From Mangrovicella endophytica (lineage in GTDB: Bacteria; Pseudomonadota; Alphaproteobacteria; Rhizobiales; Rhizobiaceae), in contig NZ_PKMZ01000010.1 in NCBI RefSeq assembly GCF_002893625.1, positions 1 to 64,000 of the forward strand: a stretch of DNA of 64,000 bases. The letters run 5' to 3'. This document shows positions 9,740 through 17,645 of the stretch, piece by piece. Position numbers and translations under genes: made by a program. Every line of letters begins with the position of its first letter. Within the stretch, counting starts at the first letter, position 1. The notes beneath the pieces were generated by a model that searched no databases, had not been told where the DNA came from, and saw only the letters and a list, made by a program, of their open reading frames with translations.

Positions 9740-11887
9740 TTATGCCGCCGTCTGGAGGCTGGCGCGCGCATAGGCGGCGCGCAGATGCCGGTCGACCAGC
9801 TCGGCGAAGGCGTCCGGCTTCATGCCTTTCACCCCGAGAAAGCCCAGTGTGACGAGGCGCTTCTTGCGCTGGATCTTGCTGTAGAGCGCTACGCGCGACT
9901 TGGCCGGAATGGCTGTGCCCTCCTTCAGAAGAAGCTGCAGGGCGAAGCGGTTCGACGCATAGACCTTGAAGTCGCTGATGCTGGTCCAGGCGATCGGCTC
10001 GGTCAGGACGCGCGACTTTAGATGCGTCGGCGTCAGCACGAGCACCGGCGTCTGCATGCTGCGGTGGACGTACCAGGCATAGCCTGCCGCCAGGAGTGCG
10101 ATGAGGCTGGTCACGCACAGGATGATGGTGGTCGCAGAGGGGTCGTGGGCGATACCGAGCCCTGCAGCGAAGGCGATAGACGCGACCGCAAAGCCGCCCA
10201 TCAGCACGGCGAGGATGCCCATGGTCCAGATCATCGGCTTGCCGTTGTCGTAGATGGCGGTCTCGCCTTCCGGCATCAGCGCCGCGTCGGCTTCGAGCTG
10301 CGCTTGGCGGGCGGCTCCCACGTGGCGGGCGCGGTCGAGGAAGTCGGCGCTGAGCGTGGCGCAGAGCTGCGGCCACTTGCGGAAGAGCAGCCCGGGCAGG
10401 GCCGCATCGTTGGCGTCCGGCACACGGGATGCGCGGCGCAGCAGCGTCTCGTCGACGGTAACACTCAGCGCGGCGATGCGCTGCCTCGTCGGTGGGTGGC
10501 TGTCGGTCGGGTGCGGCTGGCGCTCTTCGAGATGCTCGGCCGGATCGGGCACGCCCTCGCGCCCGGCTTCCGCGCAGATCGCGGCAATGAGATCCGGCGG
10601 CGCCGCGCCCGGTGCCTGATAGGCGCGCATGAGGACTCGGTCGATGACGGCGCTGACCGCGGCGCTGCGCAGGAGAGCCGAAGCCGCACCCTCAGGGCCG
10701 CTTACCATGCTGCCGAGCCGGTCTGCCTCGAACTCGCGCAGGCGGCTCCAGTGCCCGACCGAGTTGTCGAATGTCTTGAGCGCCTGGAAGCCGAGCGTTG
10801 CCGCGGGGCGCAGCATCAGCCCGGCCGCCTCGCCGTTCTGGAGCGCACCGATGGCGCGCCAGAGACCGGCATGGATCGGCGCGAAGCGTGTGCTGTAGGC
10901 GGTGTCTTCGCCGGCGAAGTGCGCCAGTTCATGGCCGAGGATCGCCGTCACCTCCGGCGCGCTGAGAAGGCCGAGATAGGGTGCCGGCATGTAGAGCGTA
11001 CGGCCGGACAGAACCCGCTGTTCCGGCCAGATGCGCACTGGTGCCTCGGTGACGAAGAAGCCCTCGGTGAGGCCGATCACGACGGCCTCCGGCATCAGCG
11101 CGCCCTGACGCTCCGCGAGCTCGCGCACCGCGCGCCAGAACTCGGGCGCCTCGGCTTCCGTCACCGCCCTGCCTTCGACGTCGATCGGCTCGGGCGTATA
11201 GAGTGCGAAAACCTGCCGCAGGCCCTTGATGGCCAGGATGGCGCCGTAGAGCGCCGTTGCCGCGAGCAGCAGCCCGGCCAAAGCCAGCTTCACCTCGCCG
11301 CCGGAGACACTGTCCTGGAACCAAAGGCCGCCGACCTCGAAGAGCGTCGCGCTGATGGCACAGACGGCCAAACCGAGGATGACGGCACTGAGCGAGAAGG
11401 GCAGGATGGCGCGCAGGCGCGCGAAGCTTCGCACCATCTGCTCGCGCGAGCGGCGCGCCCGAAGCCCGGCGATCGCCGCCGCCAGCAGGCCGAGCAGCCC
11501 GCCCACGAGCGCGAGCACGGCTCCGCCGACAGTGCCAAAACCAAGCGGCCAACGCAGCTCGGAGACTAATGCGGCCTGGTCCACATAGGCGACCGACTTC
11601 TCGATCTCTGCCACCGCCAGCATGGCGGCGAGCGCCGGCGCGCCTTCCCCCTGGAAGTTGATCGTGGCGAAGGGATCCTCGTCGGCAATCTTCTTCACCT
11701 CGGCCAGCATCGGCGGCAGATCGGCCTGGGCGTTGCGGTATGTCTCGAGCGTTTGCGCGCCCCTGTCGATCTGCCACAGGCCGAGCGCGATGAGGCAGAT
11801 CGGCAGCACCACGATCCAGCCGGTCAAGGCGATGCGCGACGCGAAACTGGGTGAACGTTCGGTCAGCTGCTGCAGAACACTGGCCAA
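9740..11887 (-). CDS. Membrane-embedded M48 family metallopeptidase with C-terminal PH-like domain
   Basis: 715 residues, much longer than HtpX (~290). There is one membrane span at ~18-38, then three between ~113 and ~228. The zinc motif HELAH is at 319-323 with a third ligand region EFEAD at 385-389, both conserved, so it should be active. Two further spans lie around 545-605. The last ~110 residues (LVLTPTHLKSRVLTEPIAWTSI onward) resemble a bacterial PH/YcxB-type domain by pattern: a short strand-rich region ending in a helix. It is convergent with the amide operon, 33 bp apart. The likely role is membrane protein quality control or lipid-proximal proteolysis; the substrate is unknown. Confidence 0.8.
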   Translation of the reverse strand: MASVLQQLTERSPSFASRIALTGWIVVLPICLIALGLWQIDRGAQTLETYRNAQADLPPMLAEVKKIADEDPFATINFQGEGAPALAAMLAVAEIEKSVAYVDQAALVSELRWPLGFGTVGGAVLALVGGLLGLLAAAIAGLRARRSREQMVRSFARLRAILPFSLSAVILGLAVCAISATLFEVGGLWFQDSVSGGEVKLALAGLLLAATALYGAILAIKGLRQVFALYTPEPIDVEGRAVTEAEAPEFWRAVRELAERQGALMPEAVVIGLTEGFFVTEAPVRIWPEQRVLSGRTLYMPAPYLGLLSAPEVTAILGHELAHFAGEDTAYSTRFAPIHAGLWRAIGALQNGEAAGLMLRPAATLGFQALKTFDNSVGHWSRLREFEADRLGSMVSGPEGAASALLRSAAVSAVIDRVLMRAYQAPGAAPPDLIAAICAEAGREGVPDPAEHLEERQPHPTDSHPPTRQRIAALSVTVDETLLRRASRVPDANDAALPGLLFRKWPQLCATLSADFLDRARHVGAARQAQLEADAALMPEGETAIYDNGKPMIWTMGILAVLMGGFAVASIAFAAGLGIAHDPSATTIILCVTSLIALLAAGYAWYVHRSMQTPVLVLTPTHLKSRVLTEPIAWTSISDFKVYASNRFALQLLLKEGTAIPAKSRVALYSKIQRKKRLVTLGFLGVKGMKPDAFAELVDRHLRAAYARASLQTAA

Positions 11888-12021
11888 GAACCGGACTCCC
11901 GTTGCCGACGCAGACGGGATCAGACGACGGCGCCCCGGGAGCTTCGTCGAAGGATCGAGGCCGAATACGTCTCCTTACCCGAGGTCGGTTAGCCGATCGA
12001 TGTAACGATTGTCCATGATGA

Positions 12022-12678
12022 TCACGCGTTCCGTGATCGAGGGGCGCGGACGCTTGCCATTCTCGCTGTGCTCTGGCTCCAGGAGCGCGCCAGGGCGATC
12101 AGCTTGGAAAGCGGCTGCAGAACGAGGAAAGCATAAGCCGCATCTGCCAAGGCCAGGACCATGCCGGCGAAGCGACGCATGAGCGCGAAGGCGACGGCCG
12201 CCGCCAACGGCCCGACCATGGCGGCGCCGGCGACGTCGAGCGGGAAGTGGATGCCGAGATAGATCCGCGCCCATCCGACGATAACGCCGACGACAGCGAA
12301 GACGGCGGCGTAGCGCCAGTGCCGCAGCAACGCGAGCATGGCGGCATAGGTGAAGACCACCAGCGCGTGGTTGCTGGGGAAGGAGGCGCTCGGCCGATGC
12401 TCGATCAGCTGGTGCCCGAGCGGGATCTGAAACGGCCGCTCCGTTGGCATGAGCTGGCCGATAAGGCCGCTTACGGTGATCGCGACCACCAGCGCGAGGA
12501 GCAGCGCCAGCGCCTGGCGCCGCACCGATCGGTCGCCGAGGATCCAAAGCATCGCGAGATGCACGAGAACGATGAAGAAGAGGTACTTGGCGGCGAGATA
12601 GGCCAGCGTCGCCGTGACACCCCAATCGGTGCTCGACGCGTTGATCAGCTCGAAGAGCTGGCGATCGAATGCGTTCAT
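12022..12678 (-). CDS. PAP2 superfamily phosphatase (undecaprenyl-diphosphatase-like)
   Basis: 218-residue membrane protein with the three PAP2 motifs in order: TERPF (79-83), PSNH (101-104) and R138-x5-H144-x3-D148 (ARIYLGIHFPLDVAG). The length and PSNH variant match BcrC-type undecaprenyl-pyrophosphate phosphatases, which recycle the lipid carrier for cell-wall synthesis; other lipid phosphatases of the family cannot be excluded. It lies 104 bp downstream of the TIGR02588 gene on the same strand, with a hairpin between. Confidence 0.8.
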   Translation of the reverse strand: MNAFDRQLFELINASSTDWGVTATLAYLAAKYLFFIVLVHLAMLWILGDRSVRRQALALLLALVVAITVSGLIGQLMPTERPFQIPLGHQLIEHRPSASFPSNHALVVFTYAAMLALLRHWRYAAVFAVVGVIVGWARIYLGIHFPLDVAGAAMVGPLAAAVAFALMRRFAGMVLALADAAYAFLVLQPLSKLIALARSWSQSTARMASVRAPRSRNA

Positions 12679-12734
12679 CGGGATCTCCCTCGAAGCCGCC
12701 GAGGGTGCGCCCGCATGGTTTACAACATGCTAAG

Positions 12735-12759
12735 ATCGAAGGGTTTTTCGCCCTTCGAT
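12735..12759 (-). other. Nine-bp perfect stem hairpin between TIGR02588 gene and PAP2 gene
   Basis: ATCGAAGGG (12735-12743) pairs with CCCTTCGAT (12751-12759) across a 7-base loop. There is no clear T-run after it on the minus strand, so it is terminator-like but not a textbook terminator. It may separate expression of the upstream pair from the PAP2 gene. Confidence 0.5.
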
Positions 12760-12782
12760 GACGTCCGTGTGACAGATTTATG

Positions 12783-13223
12783 TCAGGGCTCGCGATACGC
12801 TACGGGTCGGATCGTGACAGTGTCGGTGGCGGTCTCGGCCGGGAAGATCATCGTGCCCACGGCCTCCGAATGCGCGGGTACGTAGTCGAAGGTAACGTGG
12901 GCCATCACGGTCCGTTCGCCGCCAACCTGCGCCGCGGCGCTTCCCACGACCTCGACGCCGGCGGCCGTCGCATCGCCCCCATTGACGACCCGGAAGTGCA
13001 CCTGCGTTCCCGATGGCGACGGCGCCCTGCCGTCGATGACAACCGAAAGCACGGGCTGTGTTCCCGACGCGTTGATCGCCTCGTACAGCGTGAAGCCGAT
13101 CATGCCGAAGACGAGGAAGACGGAGGTCCAACCGACGACCCATTCGACGGTCGGCGGCCGTCTTATAGTGGGTGCGACGTCTCGAACCTTGCCGCTGCTG
13201 ATCCGTCTGAGCAAACCAAACAT
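12783..13223 (-). CDS. TIGR02588 family protein
   Basis: 146 residues, starting MFGLLRRISSGKVRD; ATG 13223 is preceded by GAGGA. One membrane span (~34-52, WVVGWTSVFLVFGMIGFTLY) is followed by an extracytoplasmic domain of about 90 residues with immunoglobulin-like strand pattern (VHFRVVNGGDATAAGVEVVG, TVMAHVTFDYVPAHS). As I recall the family, TIGR02588 proteins are found in a two-gene unit with TIGR02587, exactly as here (11-bp gap). No function is established for either. Confidence 0.8.
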   Translation of the reverse strand: MFGLLRRISSGKVRDVAPTIRRPPTVEWVVGWTSVFLVFGMIGFTLYEAINASGTQPVLSVVIDGRAPSPSGTQVHFRVVNGGDATAAGVEVVGSAAAQVGGERTVMAHVTFDYVPAHSEAVGTMIFPAETATDTVTIRPVAYREP

Positions 13224-13234
13224 TGGTACGATCC

Positions 13235-14110
13235 TCAGAGAACGAGCCGGGCCGAAGCCGCGCCGACCGCGCAAGGCAGGCCGAGGACGATCGCCGTCAT
13301 CAGCGTCTGCGTCAGGCTCACCCCGTCGGTGCGCCCGAAGACCCAGAGAACGAAGAGGCTGATCAGCAGCGCCAGGACATAGCCGGGAATCGTCAGTCGC
13401 AGGAGCGGGCTCCACCACGGGCCCTCCGGCTCCAGCGGATGACCGCCGCTGAACTCCACGGCGTAGACGAAGCCGTGCATGATCAGGATCGAAGCCGCGA
13501 TCATCGCGAGAATATGGACCTGCGTCATCATGTAGGAGATCAGGATCATCTCCTCGGTCGGCGCGACGTTCAGCCCGAGATAGAGGGCGCCGATCGCCAT
13601 GACCGCGAACTCGCCGGCGACGCCCGGCAACGTCCCCTGGTTCCTGGGCCGATCGTCACCGGCCTTACCTTCGCCGAACTGGCTGCGGGCCAGCAGCGCG
13701 CCGATGCTGGCCGGAACGGACTGGATCGCCACCTTGCCGATGACTTCGTCGAGGGTCATGCCCGCCTTGATCACCCCGAACATCACGAGGATGATCAGGC
13801 TCGCCACCATGCCGATCGCATAGGCCACCATCGCATCGCGGATCACGGCGCGCCATTTCCAGTTCGGCTCGAAGCCGGCCTCGATCGCCAGCAGCAGAAG
13901 GAAGGGCAGGTTCAGGATCAGAAGCAGGAACAGACGCCAGCGGTCGATGTAGAGGCCGATCCACCACATCTCCATGGTCATCAGCATCGGCAGGGCGAAG
14001 AGCAGCGCACCACCGAAGGCGCGGCCGATGCCGACCAGGAACTCCCGCCGCTCGGCGCTGGGCGACGGTCTACGCAGAGAAGAGGTCAGACGCGTGTCGA
14101 TCATCGGCAT
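13235..14110 (-). CDS. TIGR02587 / DUF2391 integral membrane protein
   Basis: 291 residues with about seven predicted membrane spans. Features include the motif MEMWWIGLYIDRWRLF (~46-61) after the first span, the polar AIEAGFEPNWKWRAVIRDAM cytoplasmic loop (~75-94) and VAPTEEMILISYMM (~182-195), whose Glu pair lies at a membrane edge. It is followed 11 bp later by its usual partner TIGR02588. The pair is probably a membrane complex: this protein supplies the bundle and the partner an external beta domain. Function unknown. Confidence 0.8.
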   Translation of the reverse strand: MPMIDTRLTSSLRRPSPSAERREFLVGIGRAFGGALLFALPMLMTMEMWWIGLYIDRWRLFLLLILNLPFLLLLAIEAGFEPNWKWRAVIRDAMVAYAIGMVASLIILVMFGVIKAGMTLDEVIGKVAIQSVPASIGALLARSQFGEGKAGDDRPRNQGTLPGVAGEFAVMAIGALYLGLNVAPTEEMILISYMMTQVHILAMIAASILIMHGFVYAVEFSGGHPLEPEGPWWSPLLRLTIPGYVLALLISLFVLWVFGRTDGVSLTQTLMTAIVLGLPCAVGAASARLVL

Positions 14111-14168
14111 CCAGGATCGTCAGTCCGGCAGATGATGCTCCGAATGTTTCAACCAAATGTGAGCGGCA

Positions 14169-15356
14169 CTATAGCGTCTGGCGAAGGTCGAGAGGCGCAG
14201 GCTGCTCAACAAGGGGCTCGGTCACTTTCAGCTCGCGCATCCATTCGCGCCAGATCGCGACGATCAGAGCCATCAGCACAGGGCCGATGAAGAGGCCGAG
14301 CAGGCCCATCGTCTTCACTCCGCCTACGAGGCCGAAGAAGGTCGGCAGGAACGGCAGCTTGATCGGGCCACCAACAAGGCGCGGACGCAGCGTCTTGTCG
14401 ACGATGAAGAGCTCCACGGCGCCCCAGGTGAAGAGGCCGATGCCGGCGAGCGTCGCGCCGCTGCCGACGAGGTAGAGCGACACGCAGGTAAAGGCGAGCG
14501 GCGCACCGCCCGGGACCAGCGCCATGATGCCGGTGAGGACCCCCAGCGTGACCGGCGACGGAACGCCGGCAATCCAATAGGCGACGCCCAGTACGACGCC
14601 TTCGCCGATGGCGATGAGACCCATCCCGGTGACGGTGGCGCTGATCGTTTCCGGCACGACGCGGGAGAAGCTTCGCCACTGCAGCGGCAGGATGCGCTCG
14701 CCGAGCCGGTCGATCTGCGCGGCAAAGCTGTCGCCGTCGCGATAGACGAAGAACAGCGCGATCAGGAGGAAAAGCAGGCCGAGCAGGAAGTTGAAGGCGC
14801 CGCTGCCGGCTGCGAGTGCGATCCTGTAGATGTTGCCGATATTCTCCCCGCTGACGAACTGCACCACTTCCCCAAGCGCGCCCGGCTGGCCGAGCGTCTC
14901 GTTCCAGCGCTGCGACAGCCATTCGCCGGCCAGCGGCAGGTCGACGATCCAGCTCGGTGCCGGCTCGCCATGCCGGTTCACCTCGAGCGCCCAGCTGAAC
15001 CAGAGACGCACCTCCTGAACCGCATAGGAGACGGCAAGCGAGAGCGGGATCACCAGGAAGGCGATGATGATCAACAGTGCCACGGCCGCGGCGAGCGTGC
15101 GGCGGCCGCCGAGGACGGAGCGCAGCCGGCGCAGCAGCGGCCAACTGGCAAAGCCGATCACCAGCGCCGCCAGCACCGGCACCAGAAAGCCGTGGAAGAA
15201 GTAGACCGCCGCGGCCAGCACCAGCACCAGCAGCCAGCGCGCCGCCGACAGCGGGCGCACGAGCGCGGCGGGAACCGCTGCCGTGCGGCCGAGCAGCACT
15301 GGCGGCTCGGCCATCGGGCGTTGGCGTGTGGCTCCTGTCGTCGTGTGCAGATCCAT
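14169..15356 (-). CDS. AI-2E family transporter (PerM/YdiK-type)
   Basis: 395 residues from ATG 15356; a GTG at 15422 would add 22 residues but these have no hydrophobic or conserved character. There are about seven to eight membrane spans: two at the N-terminus (LLVLVLAAAVYFFHGFLVPVLAALVIGFASWPL), a long polar region (~110-190), then five or six. The C-terminal ALVPGGAPLAFTCVSLYLVGSG and PRLVGGPIKLPFLPTFFGLVGGVKTMGLLGLFIGPV segments (by position ~270-360) are diagnostic of the family. The family includes the autoinducer-2 exporter TqsA and Na/H antiporters, so the substrate is open. Confidence 0.85.
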   Translation of the reverse strand: MDLHTTTGATRQRPMAEPPVLLGRTAAVPAALVRPLSAARWLLVLVLAAAVYFFHGFLVPVLAALVIGFASWPLLRRLRSVLGGRRTLAAAVALLIIIAFLVIPLSLAVSYAVQEVRLWFSWALEVNRHGEPAPSWIVDLPLAGEWLSQRWNETLGQPGALGEVVQFVSGENIGNIYRIALAAGSGAFNFLLGLLFLLIALFFVYRDGDSFAAQIDRLGERILPLQWRSFSRVVPETISATVTGMGLIAIGEGVVLGVAYWIAGVPSPVTLGVLTGIMALVPGGAPLAFTCVSLYLVGSGATLAGIGLFTWGAVELFIVDKTLRPRLVGGPIKLPFLPTFFGLVGGVKTMGLLGLFIGPVLMALIVAIWREWMRELKVTEPLVEQPAPLDLRQTL

Positions 15357-15546
15357 GTCCCGCAGATAAGCCGGTTGCGGCCCTGTGGCCACTGTCAGAG
15401 CGCCGGCCGTCACCGGCGACACCCGCCGGACCGTCCGGCGTCTTCCCTATATCAGCAGGAATCCGGCAAGATGCGGTTACCGTACGCAGTTTCTGCGAAT
15501 AGTTTTGTGACGACTTGGCATCGGGCCTGGTGCCGATGCCCTTGGA

Positions 15547-16161
15547 TCAGCGGCGCCAGTGCTCGATGATCTCGGCGGTTTGGCTGAGGACGATCTGCTG
15601 GCTGAAGCGGCTGGCATATACGGTCATCAGCGCGTCGTGGGTCTCGTCGGCAGAGCCGCAGATCGCGTCCTGGGCGATGACGACATGGAAGCCGGCCTCC
15701 ATCGCCGAGAAGACGGCGGCGAGGACGCAGACATCGGTTTCGGCGCCGGTCACTACCAGCGTCTGCACGTCCCAGTCGCGCAGCGTCTGCAGAAGCGCCG
15801 GATTGCGGAAGGGCGTGTAGCCCGGCTTGTCGATGACGATTGCGGGCGGGACGTAGCGCTGCAGCGGCTCGACGAGTTCCAGGAGCTCCGGGTGGATCGC
15901 ATGCGTGGTGAACTGCCGCCAGCGCTCGAAGTAATCGCGCCAGGCTCCATGAGCCTGCTCCGGCACTTCAGGCGGGATGAACCGGGTAAAGATCGTCCGT
16001 TCCGGATGGTGCTCGGCGATCTGGGCGACCACCGGCAGCACTCGCGGCATCCACGGCGTCTGCCACTCCGTCTCCTTGGCGAAGATGTTCTGCATGTCGA
16101 TGCATAGGTGCGCAGTGTTCCTGCGCAGCAGCGCTTCCGCTGCTCCGTCGGTGGCTTGCAT
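15547..16161 (-). CDS. Isochorismatase-like cysteine hydrolase
   Basis: 204 residues with the catalytic triad of the family: D22 in LCIDMQN, K112 in VIDKPGYTPF and C145 in ETDVCVLA, and the cis-peptide region VVTGAETD before the Cys. Members hydrolyse amides or vinyl ethers (nicotinamide, N-carbamoyl compounds, isochorismate). Length is normal. Context (AI-2E permease downstream, small acidic gene upstream) does not point to a substrate. Confidence 0.85.
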   Translation of the reverse strand: MQATDGAAEALLRRNTAHLCIDMQNIFAKETEWQTPWMPRVLPVVAQIAEHHPERTIFTRFIPPEVPEQAHGAWRDYFERWRQFTTHAIHPELLELVEPLQRYVPPAIVIDKPGYTPFRNPALLQTLRDWDVQTLVVTGAETDVCVLAAVFSAMEAGFHVVIAQDAICGSADETHDALMTVYASRFSQQIVLSQTAEIIEHWRR

Positions 16162-16224
16162 GGATGATTGCCGCTGTGTCGATGGTGGTCCGGCGCGATG
16201 CCGAAAGCAAACTCTTAAGCGAGA

Positions 16225-16398
16225 TCAGCCAGTCCCGCCGTCCGCGTCGTCCTGACCCGCATCGGGCAGGGAGCCGGCGCCCGGCGTTGCGTCCTCGTTG
16301 GTCAGCTCCGGCTTGGCATGCGGACCTGCCGGATTCTGCTCGGCCGTATTTGACCTCTTCTCCCGTGAAGCATCCTCAGGCGTCTTCTGATCGCTCAA
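16225..16398 (-). CDS. Small acidic hydrophilic protein (57 aa), TTG start
   Basis: An unrecognised small gene. It opens at TTG (16396-16398), preceded by GGAGGAA with five-base spacing, and reads MSDQKTPEDASREKRSNTAE, ending GQDDADGGTG. It is rich in Asp, Glu, Pro, Ala and Gly, has no Cys or hydrophobic segment and is probably disordered. The strong ribosome site supports it; no family is recognised. It lies 63 bp upstream of the isochorismatase-like gene on the same strand. Confidence 0.5.
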   Translation of the reverse strand: MSDQKTPEDASREKRSNTAEQNPAGPHAKPELTNEDATPGAGSLPDAGQDDADGGTG

Positions 16399-16559
16399 CA
16401 GTCTTCCTCCTCATGCCTCCCTGCCAACGGGCAAGGCGCGGCCGAGTTGCCTCGGCTCGCCACTCGTTTCCGGTCGTGCGACCGAACGGAGTGATGAATT
16501 AGAAGTTAACGCGGGGGTGAAAACGGATGGTCGATCCGGCCGCTGAGCGCATGGGTTCC

Positions 16560-16583
16560 ATGCGCAATGTTGCATTGCAGCAT
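16560..16583 (+). promoter_or_regulatory. Inverted repeat upstream of DUF3563 gene
   Basis: GCAATG-TTG-CATTGC (16564-16578) is a perfect 6-bp inverted repeat inside a longer imperfect palindrome (ATGCGCAATG ... CATTGCAGCAT). It is centred about 57 bp before the DUF3563 start codon, where an activator or operator site would be expected. The binding protein is not known; a LysR-type activator is only a guess from the spacing. Confidence 0.45.
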
Positions 16584-16627
16584 GGCGCGCCGGGGCTTAC
16601 CTTTCAAGCAACAGAAGGAGAGAAGCC

Positions 16628-16786
16628 ATGGGCCTGACAAGCCGAATTCGCGATGCTGTAAAGCGCCGGCGCGAGTACAATCCGGAACTGGAATACCTCA
16701 ACGAGGCGACCTCGCTGGTTGATCTGGAGCGTCGTCAGCGCGAGATCGATCAGGGCCGTTTCCGGCGCTCGCGCTACCCCTACTAA
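16628..16786 (+). CDS. DUF3563 family small protein (52 aa)
   Basis: The protein begins MGLTSRIRDAVKRRREYNPE and has the DUF3563 hallmarks: a basic N-terminus, a central ELEYLNEATSLVDLERRQREID helix (residues ~20-41) and a basic aromatic tail (FRRSRYPY). ATG 16628 has a strong AAGGAGAG site. These tiny proteins are common in rhizobia and Burkholderia and are of unknown function. It is a single gene with its own upstream palindrome and no partner on the same strand. Confidence 0.8.
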   Translation: MGLTSRIRDAVKRRREYNPELEYLNEATSLVDLERRQREIDQGRFRRSRYPY

Positions 16787-16894
16787 GGCTGTGCCGGCGC
16801 ACCCGGCATAGCTGAACGGCACAGCGGCGACGTTCGTGAACGTGCGTGGCCTTTAGGCCCGCCCAGCAACACGGCACGACGCCCGTTCCGCCAT

Positions 16895-17635
16895 TCAGAC
16901 ACCGTCGGCCCGCAAGGCCCGGCGCGTACGCTCCACGCCGACATCAATGACGTGCAGCATCGCGGCCCGTGTTGCCGCTTCATCGCGCGCTGCAATGGCC
17001 TCGACGATGCGCATGTGGTTGGCCGCGCATTCCGCCACCATCTCCTGCCCCGAGGCCGGCGAGCTCAGCTTGAACGAGATCGCCAGAGCGGCCTCGATCA
17101 GGCTGGTGATCGAGCGCATGAACGGGTTCTTCGAGACATCCGCAATGGCCAGGTGGAACTCCAGATCCACATTGGCGATGCTGACCCGGTCATGGGCCGG
17201 GTCATCGAAGCGCCGCGCGATCGAAAACAGTTTCTCGATATCCTCCGCCGTCGCGTGACGCGCCGCCAGCGCCGCGGCCGCAGGCTCGACCGCGGCCCGC
17301 ATCTCCGCCAGGTCGATCAGTAGCCCCTCATCGAGGCCGCTCTCGAAGCGCCAGCGCAGGACGTCCCCGTCGAACAGATTCCAGTTTTGTCGCTCCAGGA
17401 CGCGGGTGCCGACCCGCGCCTTGGGCTGGATGAGGCTCTTGGCGGCCAGCGTCTTCATGGCTTCGCGCAGCACCGTGCGCGAGACGCCGAAACGTGCGCT
17501 CAATTCCTCGTCGCCCGGCAGGATCGTGCCTTCCCCGAATTCGCCCGACACGATGCCGCGACCGAGTTGCCCCACAACATGGGCGTGGCTGGTGCGCAGC
17601 GGTGCTCCGGTGATGGCGGCTTCGAGTATCCCCAT
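16895..17635 (-). CDS. GntR-family regulator, FCD (FadR) subfamily
   Basis: 246 residues. The N-terminal winged helix (~15-80; ILPGDEELSARFGVSRTVLREAMKTLAAKSLIQPKARVGTRV region) is followed by an all-helical FCD ligand-binding domain (~95-230) whose metal-ligand His residues are visible (EFHLAI near 160, NHMRIVEAI near 208). It is the last gene of the ytfQRT-yjfF operon, ten bases after yjfF, so it is probably the local repressor, sensing the transported sugar or a catabolite. The candidate operator is the palindrome at 22306-22318. Confidence 0.85.
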   Translation of the reverse strand: MGILEAAITGAPLRTSHAHVVGQLGRGIVSGEFGEGTILPGDEELSARFGVSRTVLREAMKTLAAKSLIQPKARVGTRVLERQNWNLFDGDVLRWRFESGLDEGLLIDLAEMRAAVEPAAAALAARHATAEDIEKLFSIARRFDDPAHDRVSIANVDLEFHLAIADVSKNPFMRSITSLIEAALAISFKLSSPASGQEMVAECAANHMRIVEAIAARDEAATRAAMLHVIDVGVERTRRALRADGV

Positions 17636-17645
17636 AGACGTGCTT

